From Mesorhizobium sp. M00.F.Ca.ET.216.01.1.1 (GTDB lineage Bacteria; Pseudomonadota; Alphaproteobacteria; Rhizobiales; Rhizobiaceae): DNA of 54,015 bases. Location of the stretch: assembly GCF_004010325.2 (NCBI RefSeq), contig NZ_SADR02000035.1, positions 1 through 54,015 of the forward strand, read 5' to 3'. This document shows, piece after piece, positions 8,598 through 17,068 of the stretch (positions are counted from its first letter, which is position 1; every line of letters begins with the position of its first letter). The notes under the pieces were generated by a model. It was given only the letters and a program-made list of their open reading frames with translations, did not search any database and was not told where the DNA came from. Made by a program: the position numbers and the translations under genes.

Positions 8598-8779
8598 GAT
8601 CTCCCCCCTTGTGGGGGAGATGGCCGGCAGGCCAGAGGGGCGCTGTCCCGCCGATCTCTCGATAGGTCGCAATCGCGCCCTCAGGCTTGGGTCCCGCCTG
8701 GCCGCAGGTAAAGTGAGGTTGGCGATCCTTCACGCCCCCCTCTGCCCTTCCGGGCATCTCCCCCACAAGGGGGAGATCG
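8598..8779. repeat. Long inverted-arm RIME-like element filling the hyuA-like/glcB gap
   Basis: The left arm (8598-8643) starts CGATCTCCCCCCTTGTGGGG and runs through GGCCGGCAGGCCAGAGGGGCG. The right arm (about 8732-8779) mirrors it with CGCCCCCCTCTGCC, GGGCATCTCCCCCAC and AAGGGGGAGATCG. Each arm also contains its own small palindrome. The 365-nt gap between the flanking genes holds this element and, nearer glcB, nothing else recognised. Confidence 0.75.
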
Positions 8780-8943
8780 GCAGCTTGGCCGGGCGGCGCA
8801 AATCTCCGAAGTTCTGCGCAAGCCTAAAACCTGAAGCGATTTGCCCTACCTAGATCTTAAGCTGAATTGACCCTGCGACCCTGGCATGCCAAAGGCCCGT
8901 GTCGGCAAGCCCGGCCGAAAGCCCTTCATCTGGAGATACCCTG

Positions 8944-11118
8944 ATGACCGATCGCGTCGAGATCGCCGGATTGCAGATTGCCCGCGAGCTTCATGATTTC
9001 ATCGCTGATGAGGCGCTGCCGGGCACCGGCGTTGCGGCAGATGCATTTTGGGACCGTCTTTCGGCCATCGTCGACGAATTGGCGCCGAAGAACCTGGCGC
9101 TGCTCGAAAAGCGCGGCGCCATGCAAGAGAAGCTCGACCGCTGGTATCGCGACAATGGCGCGCCCGTCGACATGGATGCCTACAAGAATTTCCTCAAGGA
9201 GATCGGCTATCTCGTCCCGGAAGGGCCTGCCTTCAGCGTGACCACGGAAAATGTCGACCCGGAGATTTCGGTGGTGGCCGGGCCGCAGCTGGTGGTGCCG
9301 GTGATGAATGCGCGCTACGCGCTGAACGCCGCCAATGCGCGCTGGGGTTCGCTCTACGATGCGCTCTACGGCACCGATGCCATTCCGGAGACCGGCGGCG
9401 CCGAAAGGGGCGGAGGATACAACCCCGTGCGCGGCGCCAGGGTGATTGCCTGGGCCAAGAACTTTCTCGACGAGTCGGTGCCGCTGACGACAGGCAAATG
9501 GGCGGGGGTGAACGGGTTTTCGTTTGCAAACGGCATGCTGCGGCTGGGCGAGGGCGGCGGCGCCACCACGCTCGCCGATCCCAAACAGTTTGCCGGCTAT
9601 CGCGGCGACGCCGCCGATCCCGAAGCGGTGCTGCTGGTGAAGAACGGGCTGCACATCGAGATATCAATCGACCACAACAACCCGATCGGCAGCACCGATC
9701 CCGCCGGCATCGCCGACGTCATACTGGAATCGGCGCTGACCACCATCCAGGACTGCGAGGATTCGGTTGCGGCGGTCGATGCCGAGGACAAGGTCGTCGT
9801 CTACCGCAACTGGCTCGGCCTGATGAAAGGCGACCTTGCCGAGGAGATCACCAAGGGCGGCAAGACCTTTACCCGCAAGCTCAATCCGGATCGCAGCTAC
9901 ACGTCTCGCGGCGGCGGCACGCTGACGCTGCCCGGCCGCTCGCTGATGCTGGTCAGGAATGTCGGCCACCTGATGACCAATCCGGCGATAACAGACCGCG
10001 ACGGCAACGAGGTGCCGGAAGGCATCATGGATGCGGCGATGACGGCGCTGATCGCGCTGCACGATGTCGGGCCGAACGGCCGCCGGATGAACTCCCGCGC
10101 CGGTTCGGTCTATGTGGTCAAGCCCAAGATGCACGGGCCGGAGGAAGTCGCCTTCGCTGTCGAGATCTTCGGCCGTGTCGAAGCGCTGCTCGGCATGGCG
10201 AAAAACACCATCAAGATGGGCATCATGGACGAGGAGCGGCGCACCACCGTCAACCTCAAGGAGGCGATCCGCGCTGCGAAAGAGCGCGTCGTCTTCATCA
10301 ACACCGGTTTCCTCGACCGCACCGGCGACGAGATCCACACCTCGATGGAAGCCGGCCCGATGATCCGCAAGGGCGACATGAAGCAGGCCGCCTGGATCTC
10401 CGCCTACGAAGCCTGGAACGTCGACACCGGGCTGGAATGCGGGCTGGCCGGCCACGCCCAGATCGGCAAGGGCATGTGGGCGATGCCCGACCTGATGGCA
10501 GCGATGCTCGACGAGAAGATCGCCCATCCCAAAGCCGGCGCCAACACCGCCTGGGTGCCGTCGCCGACGGCGGCGACTCTGCACGCCACGCATTACCACA
10601 AGGTCGATGTGCAAGCCGTGCAGCGGGCGCTGAAGAGCCGGCCCAAGGCGAAGCTCGACGACATCCTGTCGGTACCGGTCGCAAGGCGGCCGAACTGGTC
10701 GCAGGCCGATATCCAGAAGGAACTCGACAACAACGCGCAAGGCATCCTGGGCTATGTGGTGCGCTGGATCGACCAGGGCGTCGGCTGCTCGAAGGTGCCA
10801 GACATCAACGATGTCGCGCTGATGGAGGACCGCGCCACGCTGCGCATCTCCTCGCAGCATATCGCCAACTGGCTGCATCATGGGGTCTGCACCCGCGAGC
10901 AGGTGATGGACACGATGAAGCGCATGGCCGGCGTCGTCGACCGCCAGAACGAAGGCGATCCGCTCTACCGGCCGATGGCGCCCGACTTCGACAACTCCAT
11001 AGCCTTCCTCGCCGCCTGCGATCTAGTGTTCAAGGGCAGCAATCAGCCCAATGGCTACACCGAGCCGGTGCTGCACGCGCGGCGGCTGGAACTGAAGGCG
11101 CGGGAACGGGCGGGATAA
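8944..11118 (+). CDS. glcB: Malate synthase G
   Basis: This 724-residue enzyme has the normal length for isoform G. It condenses glyoxylate and acetyl-CoA to malate in the glyoxylate route. Recognisable stretches are GPQLVVPVMNARYALNAANA, VLLVKNGLHIEI, TIQDCEDSVAAVDAEDK, RNVGHLMTNPAI and PTAATLHATHYHKVDV. I chose the ATG at 8944, preceded by CTGGAGATACC; an upstream in-frame start at 8899 adds 15 low-complexity residues. The gene is monocistronic here, with no isocitrate lyase nearby. Confidence 0.97.
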   Translation: MTDRVEIAGLQIARELHDFIADEALPGTGVAADAFWDRLSAIVDELAPKNLALLEKRGAMQEKLDRWYRDNGAPVDMDAYKNFLKEIGYLVPEGPAFSVTTENVDPEISVVAGPQLVVPVMNARYALNAANARWGSLYDALYGTDAIPETGGAERGGGYNPVRGARVIAWAKNFLDESVPLTTGKWAGVNGFSFANGMLRLGEGGGATTLADPKQFAGYRGDAADPEAVLLVKNGLHIEISIDHNNPIGSTDPAGIADVILESALTTIQDCEDSVAAVDAEDKVVVYRNWLGLMKGDLAEEITKGGKTFTRKLNPDRSYTSRGGGTLTLPGRSLMLVRNVGHLMTNPAITDRDGNEVPEGIMDAAMTALIALHDVGPNGRRMNSRAGSVYVVKPKMHGPEEVAFAVEIFGRVEALLGMAKNTIKMGIMDEERRTTVNLKEAIRAAKERVVFINTGFLDRTGDEIHTSMEAGPMIRKGDMKQAAWISAYEAWNVDTGLECGLAGHAQIGKGMWAMPDLMAAMLDEKIAHPKAGANTAWVPSPTAATLHATHYHKVDVQAVQRALKSRPKAKLDDILSVPVARRPNWSQADIQKELDNNAQGILGYVVRWIDQGVGCSKVPDINDVALMEDRATLRISSQHIANWLHHGVCTREQVMDTMKRMAGVVDRQNEGDPLYRPMAPDFDNSIAFLAACDLVFKGSNQPNGYTEPVLHARRLELKARERAG

Positions 11119-11162
11119 GCGTCGGCGCACTGGTCGACCACAGGCGGGCGCCCGCAGGGGAG

Positions 11163-11198
11163 TTCGATCTCCCAACAACAAGGGGGGAGATCGGTAAC
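11163..11198. repeat. Short RIME-like palindrome
   Basis: GTTCGATCTCCC and GGGGGGAGATCGGTAAC flank an AACAACAA centre between the convergent glcB and the comM remnant. The core matches the elements at 4643 and 8598. Confidence 0.55.
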
Positions 11199-11246
11199 TT
11201 TGACCCACTGTCCCTCTTCACGTCTGCCTGGCGCGGGCCAGAGCCT

Positions 11247-11985
11247 CTACGCCGCCTGCGCCACCCGCTCCGAGCTCATGCGATAGGAAATCGCTTCGGC
11301 CAGATGGATGCGGCCAATGCGCGTTGGTGGTGGCGCTGGTGACGCCGAGCCGTTCGAAACGCTCGCGCTGGATCGTCCGCGCCCGCGCCACGCGCAGCGC
11401 CACGGCCGCACTCTTCTCCGACCGGTCCGGCCGGATCAGGTCGCCGGCCGAGACCGCCGGCACCTCGATCCTGAGGTCGATACGGTCGAGCAGCGGACCG
11501 GAAATGCGCGCCTGGTAGTCGGTGCGGCAGCGTTCTCCGCGCAGGCAGCGATAGCCCGGCTCCCCGGCCATGCCGCAGCGGCACGGGTTCATCGCCGCAA
11601 TCAGCTGGATGCGTGCCGGATAGGTGACGCGATGGTTGGCACGCGCAATCATGCAGTCGCCGGTCTCCAGCGGCTGGCGCAGCGCATCGAGCGTCTGCGG
11701 TGTGAATTCCGGGAATTCATCGAGGAACAGCACGCCGTGATGGGCGAGCGACACTTCGCCCGGCCGCGCCCGCATGCCGCCACCGACCATTGCCGCCATC
11801 GACGCCGAATGGTGCGGGGCGCGGAACGGCCGCCGGTCGGTCAGCTTGCCTTCGCCGAGCTCGCCGGCCACGGAAGCGATCATCGAGACTTCCAGCAATT
11901 CCTTGGGCGCCAGCGGCGGCAGGATCGACGGCAGCCGCTGCGCCAGCATCGACTCTTTCCGGACCCTGGCGGCCCGACCATCAGC
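11247..11985 (-). pseudogene. comM: comM (yifB) 3' part, magnesium-chelatase-like AAA+ ATPase, broken
   Basis: This is the C-terminal part of ComM, the helicase-like AAA+ protein that supports branch migration in natural transformation. It begins at the insertion junction with LMVGPPGSGK (Walker A, near 11955-11985). A 2-nt excess near 11950 shifts the frame before MLAQRLPSILPP. The reading then runs through PFRAPHHSAS, GVLFLDEFPEF (Walker B), AAMNPCRCG and SGPLLDRIDLRIEVP. Near 11315 it jumps directly to the true C-terminus GRIHLAEAISYRMSSERVAQ in another frame, so an internal segment of roughly 60 codons is missing. The stop is at 11247-11249. The 5' part lies at 17064-17703. Confidence 0.9.
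11981..11985. repeat. Apparent 5-bp target duplication, left copy (TCAGC)
   Basis: TCAGC marks the last bases that still fit comM before the foreign sequence. The same five bases occur at 17064-17068, where comM resumes. Read on the minus strand, the intact gene should be AATCTGCTGATGGTC, and GCTGA is present at both edges. Confidence 0.6.
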
Positions 11986-12270
11986 GAGTACAGCCCGCCG
12001 GACATTAGAGAATTCTAAAGGGCTTCAATGGGTGGAACTTTACCCTTCGCTCCCGTCTCCCGGAACAGCGCCGTCGCGCCATTTGCTGACATTCATGGCG
12101 CTTCTCCATTGCGGTCGTTCGCGCTACGACCTGATGCGGACCCGAAGCGGAAGTTCGTTTGATCCGGTCAAACTCAACGCGCCAACCGACCACGTGCGCC
12201 GTTTGCTGACATTGCCGCCGCTTCCCGGAAGAATAATCGCGGTGCTCAATCTCGTCCTGGTCGGACCTGC

Positions 12271-12798
12271 CTATTTCGGCGCGGCGGCTGCGGTTTCGCC
12301 CGGCGGCATGATCCGGAACATGAAGCTCGACACTTTTTCCCCGGGTTTGAACGGCTCGGGAACCTCGTTATCGACCGACTTCACACTTTGAAGGAATGCC
12401 GCGATCGCCATGGCGTCGTCTGCGGTGAGATGCGCAAAGGCGTGCCAAGGCATGATCGGCGCAAGGATACGGCCGTCCGGCCGCTCGCCGGTCTGAATCG
12501 TGGTGACGATCTGCTCCGGGGTCCAGCTACCGATGCCGGTCTTCTTGTCCGGCGTGATGTTGCGGCCGACAAAGACACCGAGACCCGGAATCTCGAAGCC
12601 AACATCCGAGCCACCAAGAAAGCGCGACATGTCGGGCTTGCCGAAGAAATAACCCGGCGTGTGGCAGTCATTGCACCCGCCGATCGTGACGAGGTATTCG
12701 CCGCGCTTAATCTGTGCGCCGTCGGCCTTGGCCGAGACCGATGCGAACGCAACGACCGACGCGGTCAAGAATGCAAGACGAACTTGTGTCCGAAACAT
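12271..12798 (-). CDS. Periplasmic c-type cytochrome
   Basis: This 175-residue protein has a signal peptide (about residues 1-25, ending VSAKA) and one haem-c site, Cys42-Cys45-His46 in GGCNDCHTPGY. The likely distal Met is in APIMPWHAFAHL. The sequence resembles class I cytochromes that serve as electron acceptors for periplasmic dehydrogenases. The ATG at 12798 follows GGGAGGAGTCG; an upstream in-frame ATG at 12927 overlaps the cyclase gene and lacks support. It starts 50 nt after the upstream cyclase gene, so the two may be co-transcribed. No dehydrogenase partner is present in the insert. Confidence 0.88.
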   Translation of the reverse strand: MFRTQVRLAFLTASVVAFASVSAKADGAQIKRGEYLVTIGGCNDCHTPGYFFGKPDMSRFLGGSDVGFEIPGLGVFVGRNITPDKKTGIGSWTPEQIVTTIQTGERPDGRILAPIMPWHAFAHLTADDAMAIAAFLQSVKSVDNEVPEPFKPGEKVSSFMFRIMPPGETAAAAPK

Positions 12799-12847
12799 CG
12801 ACTCCTCCCTTTTCATTATCGGAACGCGGGCAGGCTTTGTGGCGTGA

Positions 12848-14599
12848 TCACTGCACCAGACCCGCTTTGCGAAGGCCAACGGTGAACTTCTCGGCATCCG
12901 AGGAATCCCTGAACGGCAAACGGCCAATATGTTCGACAGGCGAGTACCTCGGATTGATTTCCTTGAGTTCGCGCCAAACTTCGCCGGCCTCGTCCAATTT
13001 GCCCAGATGGCCCAACGCTGAGGCGAGGAATGCGCGTGACAAATCCGTGGTCGGATTGATCGCGATCCGATCCCTGAACAGAGCTACCGCGGTCTCGTAA
13101 TCGCCAGCTACGAAATACGCCGTGCCCAGGAAATGCACGTACTGCTGCTGCACGGCAGGATCGAGGCGCATGGCCCGTTCAATGTAGGGGACCGCCATTT
13201 CCGGCTGCCCCGTATAGATGTGCACCACGCCGCGGGCGTTGAGGGCGGGAGCGAAGTTCGGGTTAAGCGATAAGGCCCGATCGGCCTCATCGGCCCAGCG
13301 CTGATAATCCATCCTGAACATAGCAACGAGGGAAGCCACGAGATGGGCGTAAGGGTCCTGGTCGTCCCTGGCGATCGCCCAGCTAGAGAAGCGCTCGGCT
13401 TGGTCGAGGGATGTCTCGGGCGTCTCGCTCCAGCGGTTCTGGTGATCCAGGACATACGCCATGCCCAAGCCCGCATATGGCGCGGCATAGTTCGGATCGA
13501 GCTCGATCGCCCGCCGGAAGCATGCGGTTGCCTGATCGAACATCTCGCGATCTTTTTTAACCCCGCGGATCAGTTCGCGCCCTCTCAAGAAGAGATCATG
13601 GGCGTTCACGTCGTTCGTGCCGCCATCTACGATGCGCGATTTTTCCGCTTCGCTCAGCGTCACCTTCAAAGCGGTGACAATCTGTTGCGTGATATCGTCC
13701 TGCACCGCGAAAATGTCGGTGAGCTCGCGGTCGTAGCGCTCGGCCCAGAGATGTCCGCCGCTCGAGCCGTCGATCAGCTGGGCGGTGACGCGAACCCGGT
13801 TTCCGACCTTTCGAATACTGCCTTCGAGAGCGAACTTGACGCCGAGTTCGCGGCACACGTGGGGGACACTGAATGTCTTGTCCTTGTAGACGAAAGCCGA
13901 GTTGCGCGCGATGACGAACAGACCAGATGCCTTGCTGAGGTCCGTGATGACATCCTCAGTGATGCCGTCACTGAAGTACTCCTGCTCGGCATCGCGGCTC
14001 ATGTTGTTGAAGGGAAGGACCACGATCGATGGTCTTTCCGGGAGCGGCATATTCGTCTGATCAACCTTGGGCAACGACGCAACGGTGTCACGAACCCAGC
14101 GCCAGACGCGCACCGGGCGGTCGATATTCTTGACCCGCTGTTCCCCCAAGTCCTCGAACGGCAACTCGATGCGATCGCGCACCTGGTCATAGACTGCCGC
14201 CGATACGCAAACTCCGCCCGGTTCGGCCAATCCCTCCAGCCGGGCCGCCACGTTGACACCGTCTCCGTGGATGTCGTCGCCATCGATGACCACGTCGCCC
14301 AAATTGACGCCGACGCGGAACGCGATACGTTGCCCTTTCGGTAAGACTTCATTGCGTTCAGCTAGCGCCTGCTGCATCTCGGCGGCGGCCCGCACCGCCT
14401 CCACGACGCTCGCGAACTCTGCCAACACCCCATCACCCATGAATTTGACGACGCGCCCATGATGTTCCGCGATTTTCGGCCCAATGAGGTCAGTAAGCAC
14501 AGATTTGAGCGCCGCGAGCGTGCCATCCTCATCGGACCGAATCAGACGCGAATAGCCGACCACGTCAGCGTCCATAATGGCGGCGAGGCGGCGTTCCAT
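12848..14599 (-). CDS. Class III adenylate/guanylate cyclase with TolB-like and TPR domains (first)
   Basis: This 583-residue cytoplasmic signalling protein starts MERRLAAIMDADVVGYSRL at 14599. The cyclase domain (about 1-180) keeps both metal-binding aspartates (Asp12 in DADVVGYS, Asp56 in FMGDGVLAEF) and the GDGVNVAARLEG stretch with the catalytic Asn/Arg. A TolB/FlgO-like domain follows (SIVVLPFNNMSRD, YFSDGITEDVITDLSK, about 205-330), then TPR repeats to the end (FRRAIELDPNYAAPYAGLG, ALSLNPNFAPALNARG). An upstream in-frame ATG at 14824 adds 75 unrelated residues and was rejected. It should make cAMP or cGMP under control of a TPR-bound partner. Confidence 0.9.
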   Translation of the reverse strand: MERRLAAIMDADVVGYSRLIRSDEDGTLAALKSVLTDLIGPKIAEHHGRVVKFMGDGVLAEFASVVEAVRAAAEMQQALAERNEVLPKGQRIAFRVGVNLGDVVIDGDDIHGDGVNVAARLEGLAEPGGVCVSAAVYDQVRDRIELPFEDLGEQRVKNIDRPVRVWRWVRDTVASLPKVDQTNMPLPERPSIVVLPFNNMSRDAEQEYFSDGITEDVITDLSKASGLFVIARNSAFVYKDKTFSVPHVCRELGVKFALEGSIRKVGNRVRVTAQLIDGSSGGHLWAERYDRELTDIFAVQDDITQQIVTALKVTLSEAEKSRIVDGGTNDVNAHDLFLRGRELIRGVKKDREMFDQATACFRRAIELDPNYAAPYAGLGMAYVLDHQNRWSETPETSLDQAERFSSWAIARDDQDPYAHLVASLVAMFRMDYQRWADEADRALSLNPNFAPALNARGVVHIYTGQPEMAVPYIERAMRLDPAVQQQYVHFLGTAYFVAGDYETAVALFRDRIAINPTTDLSRAFLASALGHLGKLDEAGEVWRELKEINPRYSPVEHIGRLPFRDSSDAEKFTVGLRKAGLVQ

Positions 14600-14716
14600 G
14601 CCCCGATTTCCTCCCGTCAGAGAGAGTAGAGGATTCCTGCCCAACAATCCATGACGGTGTTGGGCCTGGAATTTCCGAATGTCGCACAATGCGCCCGTCG
14701 GCGCATTGCAGCCGAA

Positions 14717-14740
14717 GGTTCGAATCCCACCCGATCCGCT
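14717..14740 (+). other. tRNA 3'-end-like fragment
   Basis: GGTTCGAATCCCACCC followed by GATCCGCT looks like the T-loop and acceptor end of a tRNA. The T-stem does not pair properly and no 5' half or CCA is present. It could be the remnant of a tRNA-derived attachment site within the insert, or chance. The gap between the two cyclase genes (14600-14967) otherwise holds nothing recognised. Confidence 0.3.
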
Positions 14741-14967
14741 CCTTTGACGCTCCTCGGCATACTGAACGGCTGATGCGCGCGGTTGCCTCGATTGCGCCAG
14801 GAGCGGAAGCTTAGCAGAGGTCACGCCAACGCCCGGTTAGCGTCACGAAGCAGGGCTTCAGCCTGCGCCCGAAGCGGGCGTCCCGGCTTACCAAGCGGCA
14901 TTGATACCCAAGGAGCGTTTTCCGGATCCTCCTCAGATTTTGACCAAGCTAGCCGCAGTTTTCGGCT

Positions 14968-16722
14968 CTACACCATACCCGCGCGACGAGCGCCTTCCTT
15001 GATCGCAACGAGGGCCGGCGGATTGGAGACGGGATAGGTTCGAATGAAGTTCTCGACGGTGAACCTTGGAAACTCGACGGCAATCCGCCTGGCGATCGAC
15101 TGCGCCTGCGCCGGCTCTTCGAGCAGCGCGTTGCACAGGACGCGGAACATCAGAGTGACGGGACTGTCCGGCGGACTCTTGCGCAGCGACGATAGACTGT
15201 CGGCATATCGACCGGCCACGAAACGGGCCCGGGCGAGCTGCGCGTAGTACCAACTCGGAGCCTGCGGATTGAGGCGAAGCGCCCGTTCGGCAAGAGCACA
15301 GCCTTCTTCCGGATTTCCACACACGAGAGCCCGGCTTGAGGCAAGCATCGACAGCACATCGGCGTCATTGGGTGCCAGGGCCAGCGCCCGGTCGTATTCC
15401 TCTGCGGCCCCGCTGATATCACCGTCAAAGGCGCGAAGAGCGCCCATGTAAAGGCGCGTCATCGGATCGGTAGGGTCGAGCGCCAGAGCCTTTTCCACGC
15501 ATTCTCGCCAGCGCCCGACCGAAGCGGCTGAATCTGGCGTGAAGGCATTGAAGGCATCGACCGTATGTGCCAATCCCAACGTCATCCAGGCCCGCGCGAA
15601 GCCGGGGTCGAGTTCCACGGCGCGGGACAGCATGCGTATGGCTTCTGCCCTCGCATCGGTCGTGAATCTGTCGTGCAGTTCCGCCCCGAGTAGATAGCAG
15701 TCATAAGCACCCAGGCTCGAGGGAGGCTTCCGCCGAGCCACCTCACGCCCGAGATTGGCGAGCTTGCCGAAAGTGCCTGCCAGGGCATTGATGACGTTCT
15801 GTGTGACGCTGTCCTGCATGACAAAAAAATCGTCGATCGACTCCTCGAACCGCGCGGACCAGAGGTTGGCTCCGGTCAGGGCGTCGACCAGCTGCACCGC
15901 GACGCGGACACGCTGGCCGATCGCCTGGAGGGTACCTTCCAGCAGATAATCGGCGTTCTGTTCCAGTCCAACCGAGCGTGAGTCGCTCGCCCGTCCCCGA
16001 TAGGACTGCATGGTCTGGCGCGAAATGACCGCAAGGTCGGGATAGCGCGCCAGATCGCCGATCATGTCGGCCGACAGGCCGTCTACCAGTCGCGTCCAGC
16101 CGTCGTCGGCGCTCAGGTTTTCGAACGGCAGAACCGCAATTACCGGCGGCTTGCTGTCATCGCCGGCAGAAAGGCCCGGTTTGGCACCGACGATCTTCGC
16201 AGTAGCGGGGTCGATCAAGACACGGTACACGCGAACCGGTTCGGCGATACTTTTCATTTTCTGCTCGCCGAGTGAGGCAAAGCCGATCGGCAACTTTCCC
16301 TTCACATGGTCGCAGGCGGTGGCGGAAATCGCGATTCCTCCAGGTTCCGCCAGCACTTGCAGCCGATCGGCGATGTTCACCGCATCGCCGTGGATGTCGT
16401 CACCCTCAACGATGACATCGCCCAGATTGATGCCGATGCGGAAATCAAGCCGCCGTTCTGGCTGCGTGAGAACGTTCACCTCCGCCTTCTGTTGCTGGAT
16501 TTCGACCGCGCAGCGTAGGGCGTCGACCACACTGTGGAACTCGACCAGTATCCCATCTCCCATGGTTTTCACGAGCCGACCATGGTGCGCGGCGATCCTT
16601 GGCTCGAATACTTCATTCAGGTCGGTTCGGAAAAGCGCACGCGTACCCTCCTTGTCCGTCTGGCTCAAACGGCCATAGCCGACGACATCGGCAATCAGGA
16701 CGGCCGCGAGGTGACGTTCCAT
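14968..16722 (-). CDS. Class III adenylate/guanylate cyclase with TolB-like and TPR domains (second)
   Basis: This 584-residue paralogue of the gene at 12848 starts MERHLAAVLIADVVGYGRL. The cyclase domain (about 1-180) keeps Asp12 and Asp56 (TMGDGILVEF) and GDAVNIADRLQVL. A TolB-like middle domain (VIAVLPFENLSADD, VDGLSADMIGDLARYPDL) leads into KPPSSLGAYDCYLLG and TPR repeats (LSRAVELDPGFARAWMTLG, DRALALAPNDADVLSMLASS). From residue 195 onward it aligns with the LuxR-type protein at 35378 rather than with its neighbour cyclase. It starts the minus-strand cargo series of the comM insert. Confidence 0.9.
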   Translation of the reverse strand: MERHLAAVLIADVVGYGRLSQTDKEGTRALFRTDLNEVFEPRIAAHHGRLVKTMGDGILVEFHSVVDALRCAVEIQQQKAEVNVLTQPERRLDFRIGINLGDVIVEGDDIHGDAVNIADRLQVLAEPGGIAISATACDHVKGKLPIGFASLGEQKMKSIAEPVRVYRVLIDPATAKIVGAKPGLSAGDDSKPPVIAVLPFENLSADDGWTRLVDGLSADMIGDLARYPDLAVISRQTMQSYRGRASDSRSVGLEQNADYLLEGTLQAIGQRVRVAVQLVDALTGANLWSARFEESIDDFFVMQDSVTQNVINALAGTFGKLANLGREVARRKPPSSLGAYDCYLLGAELHDRFTTDARAEAIRMLSRAVELDPGFARAWMTLGLAHTVDAFNAFTPDSAASVGRWRECVEKALALDPTDPMTRLYMGALRAFDGDISGAAEEYDRALALAPNDADVLSMLASSRALVCGNPEEGCALAERALRLNPQAPSWYYAQLARARFVAGRYADSLSSLRKSPPDSPVTLMFRVLCNALLEEPAQAQSIARRIAVEFPRFTVENFIRTYPVSNPPALVAIKEGARRAGMV

Positions 16723-17063
16723 CTGCCAATCCTTCGCGGATTGTTACCCGCTTTCCAAGCTTACAGCAGGTCGCAGGTTGATGCCATTGCCGCCGCCCCT
16801 GAAAGACGGCTTTTCGGGTCTGTGTACCTTGCTGCATGAGAGCCCGAATGTCGGAAGGGTCATCAGTACTGGTTGCGCTTAACGTCTGGTTCCGGGAAGG
16901 AAAATCGGCCTCGGAAGGTCTCGAAAGGGTCATCGGCGTGAATTCGACCGAGGCCGAACGAGCTTCCGCTTAGGGTCGAGAGTTGCCGTTCCGGCCAGAA
17001 GCTCGCCCGTTCAATGGATGGGCAAACGCGCCGATGTCCTGCATGGATTAATGTAGCACAACG

Positions 17064-17068
17064 TCAGC
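17064..17068. repeat. Apparent 5-bp target duplication, right copy (TCAGC)
   Basis: This is the second copy of the bases at 11981-11985. It is the point where the minus-strand comM reading AAGGHNLL ends and the insert begins. Confidence 0.6.

Larger units (their letters stand above)
11986..17063. mobile_element. 5.1-kb insertion within comM carrying cyclase and cytochrome cargo
   Basis: The segment separates the two comM pieces and carries, all on the minus strand, two adenylate cyclase/TPR genes and a c-type cytochrome. The flanking TCAGC duplication suggests transposition with a 5-bp stagger. I find no transposase, integrase or clear terminal inverted repeat inside, so it is either a decayed element or cargo that was delivered by one. 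The stretch 11986-12270 and the stretch 16723-17063 contain no gene I can support. Confidence 0.6.

Noticed and set aside
9048..11342. 764-codon frame overlapping malate synthase
   Set aside because: It is the +1-shifted reading of glcB, with Arg-rich low-complexity translation.
12060..12220. Two copies of a GCC(A/G)TTTGCTGACATT stretch suggesting a CRISPR or repeat array
   Set aside because: Only two imperfect copies about 130 bp apart with unequal context; no array.
14640..14760. Candidate tRNA gene
   Set aside because: Only a T-loop and acceptor-like end are present; the T-stem mispairs and no cloverleaf forms.
11986..17063. Terminal inverted repeats of the comM insert
   Set aside because: The two ends share only a short ACATTA/GGACAT-like match at different distances from the junctions, which is within chance.
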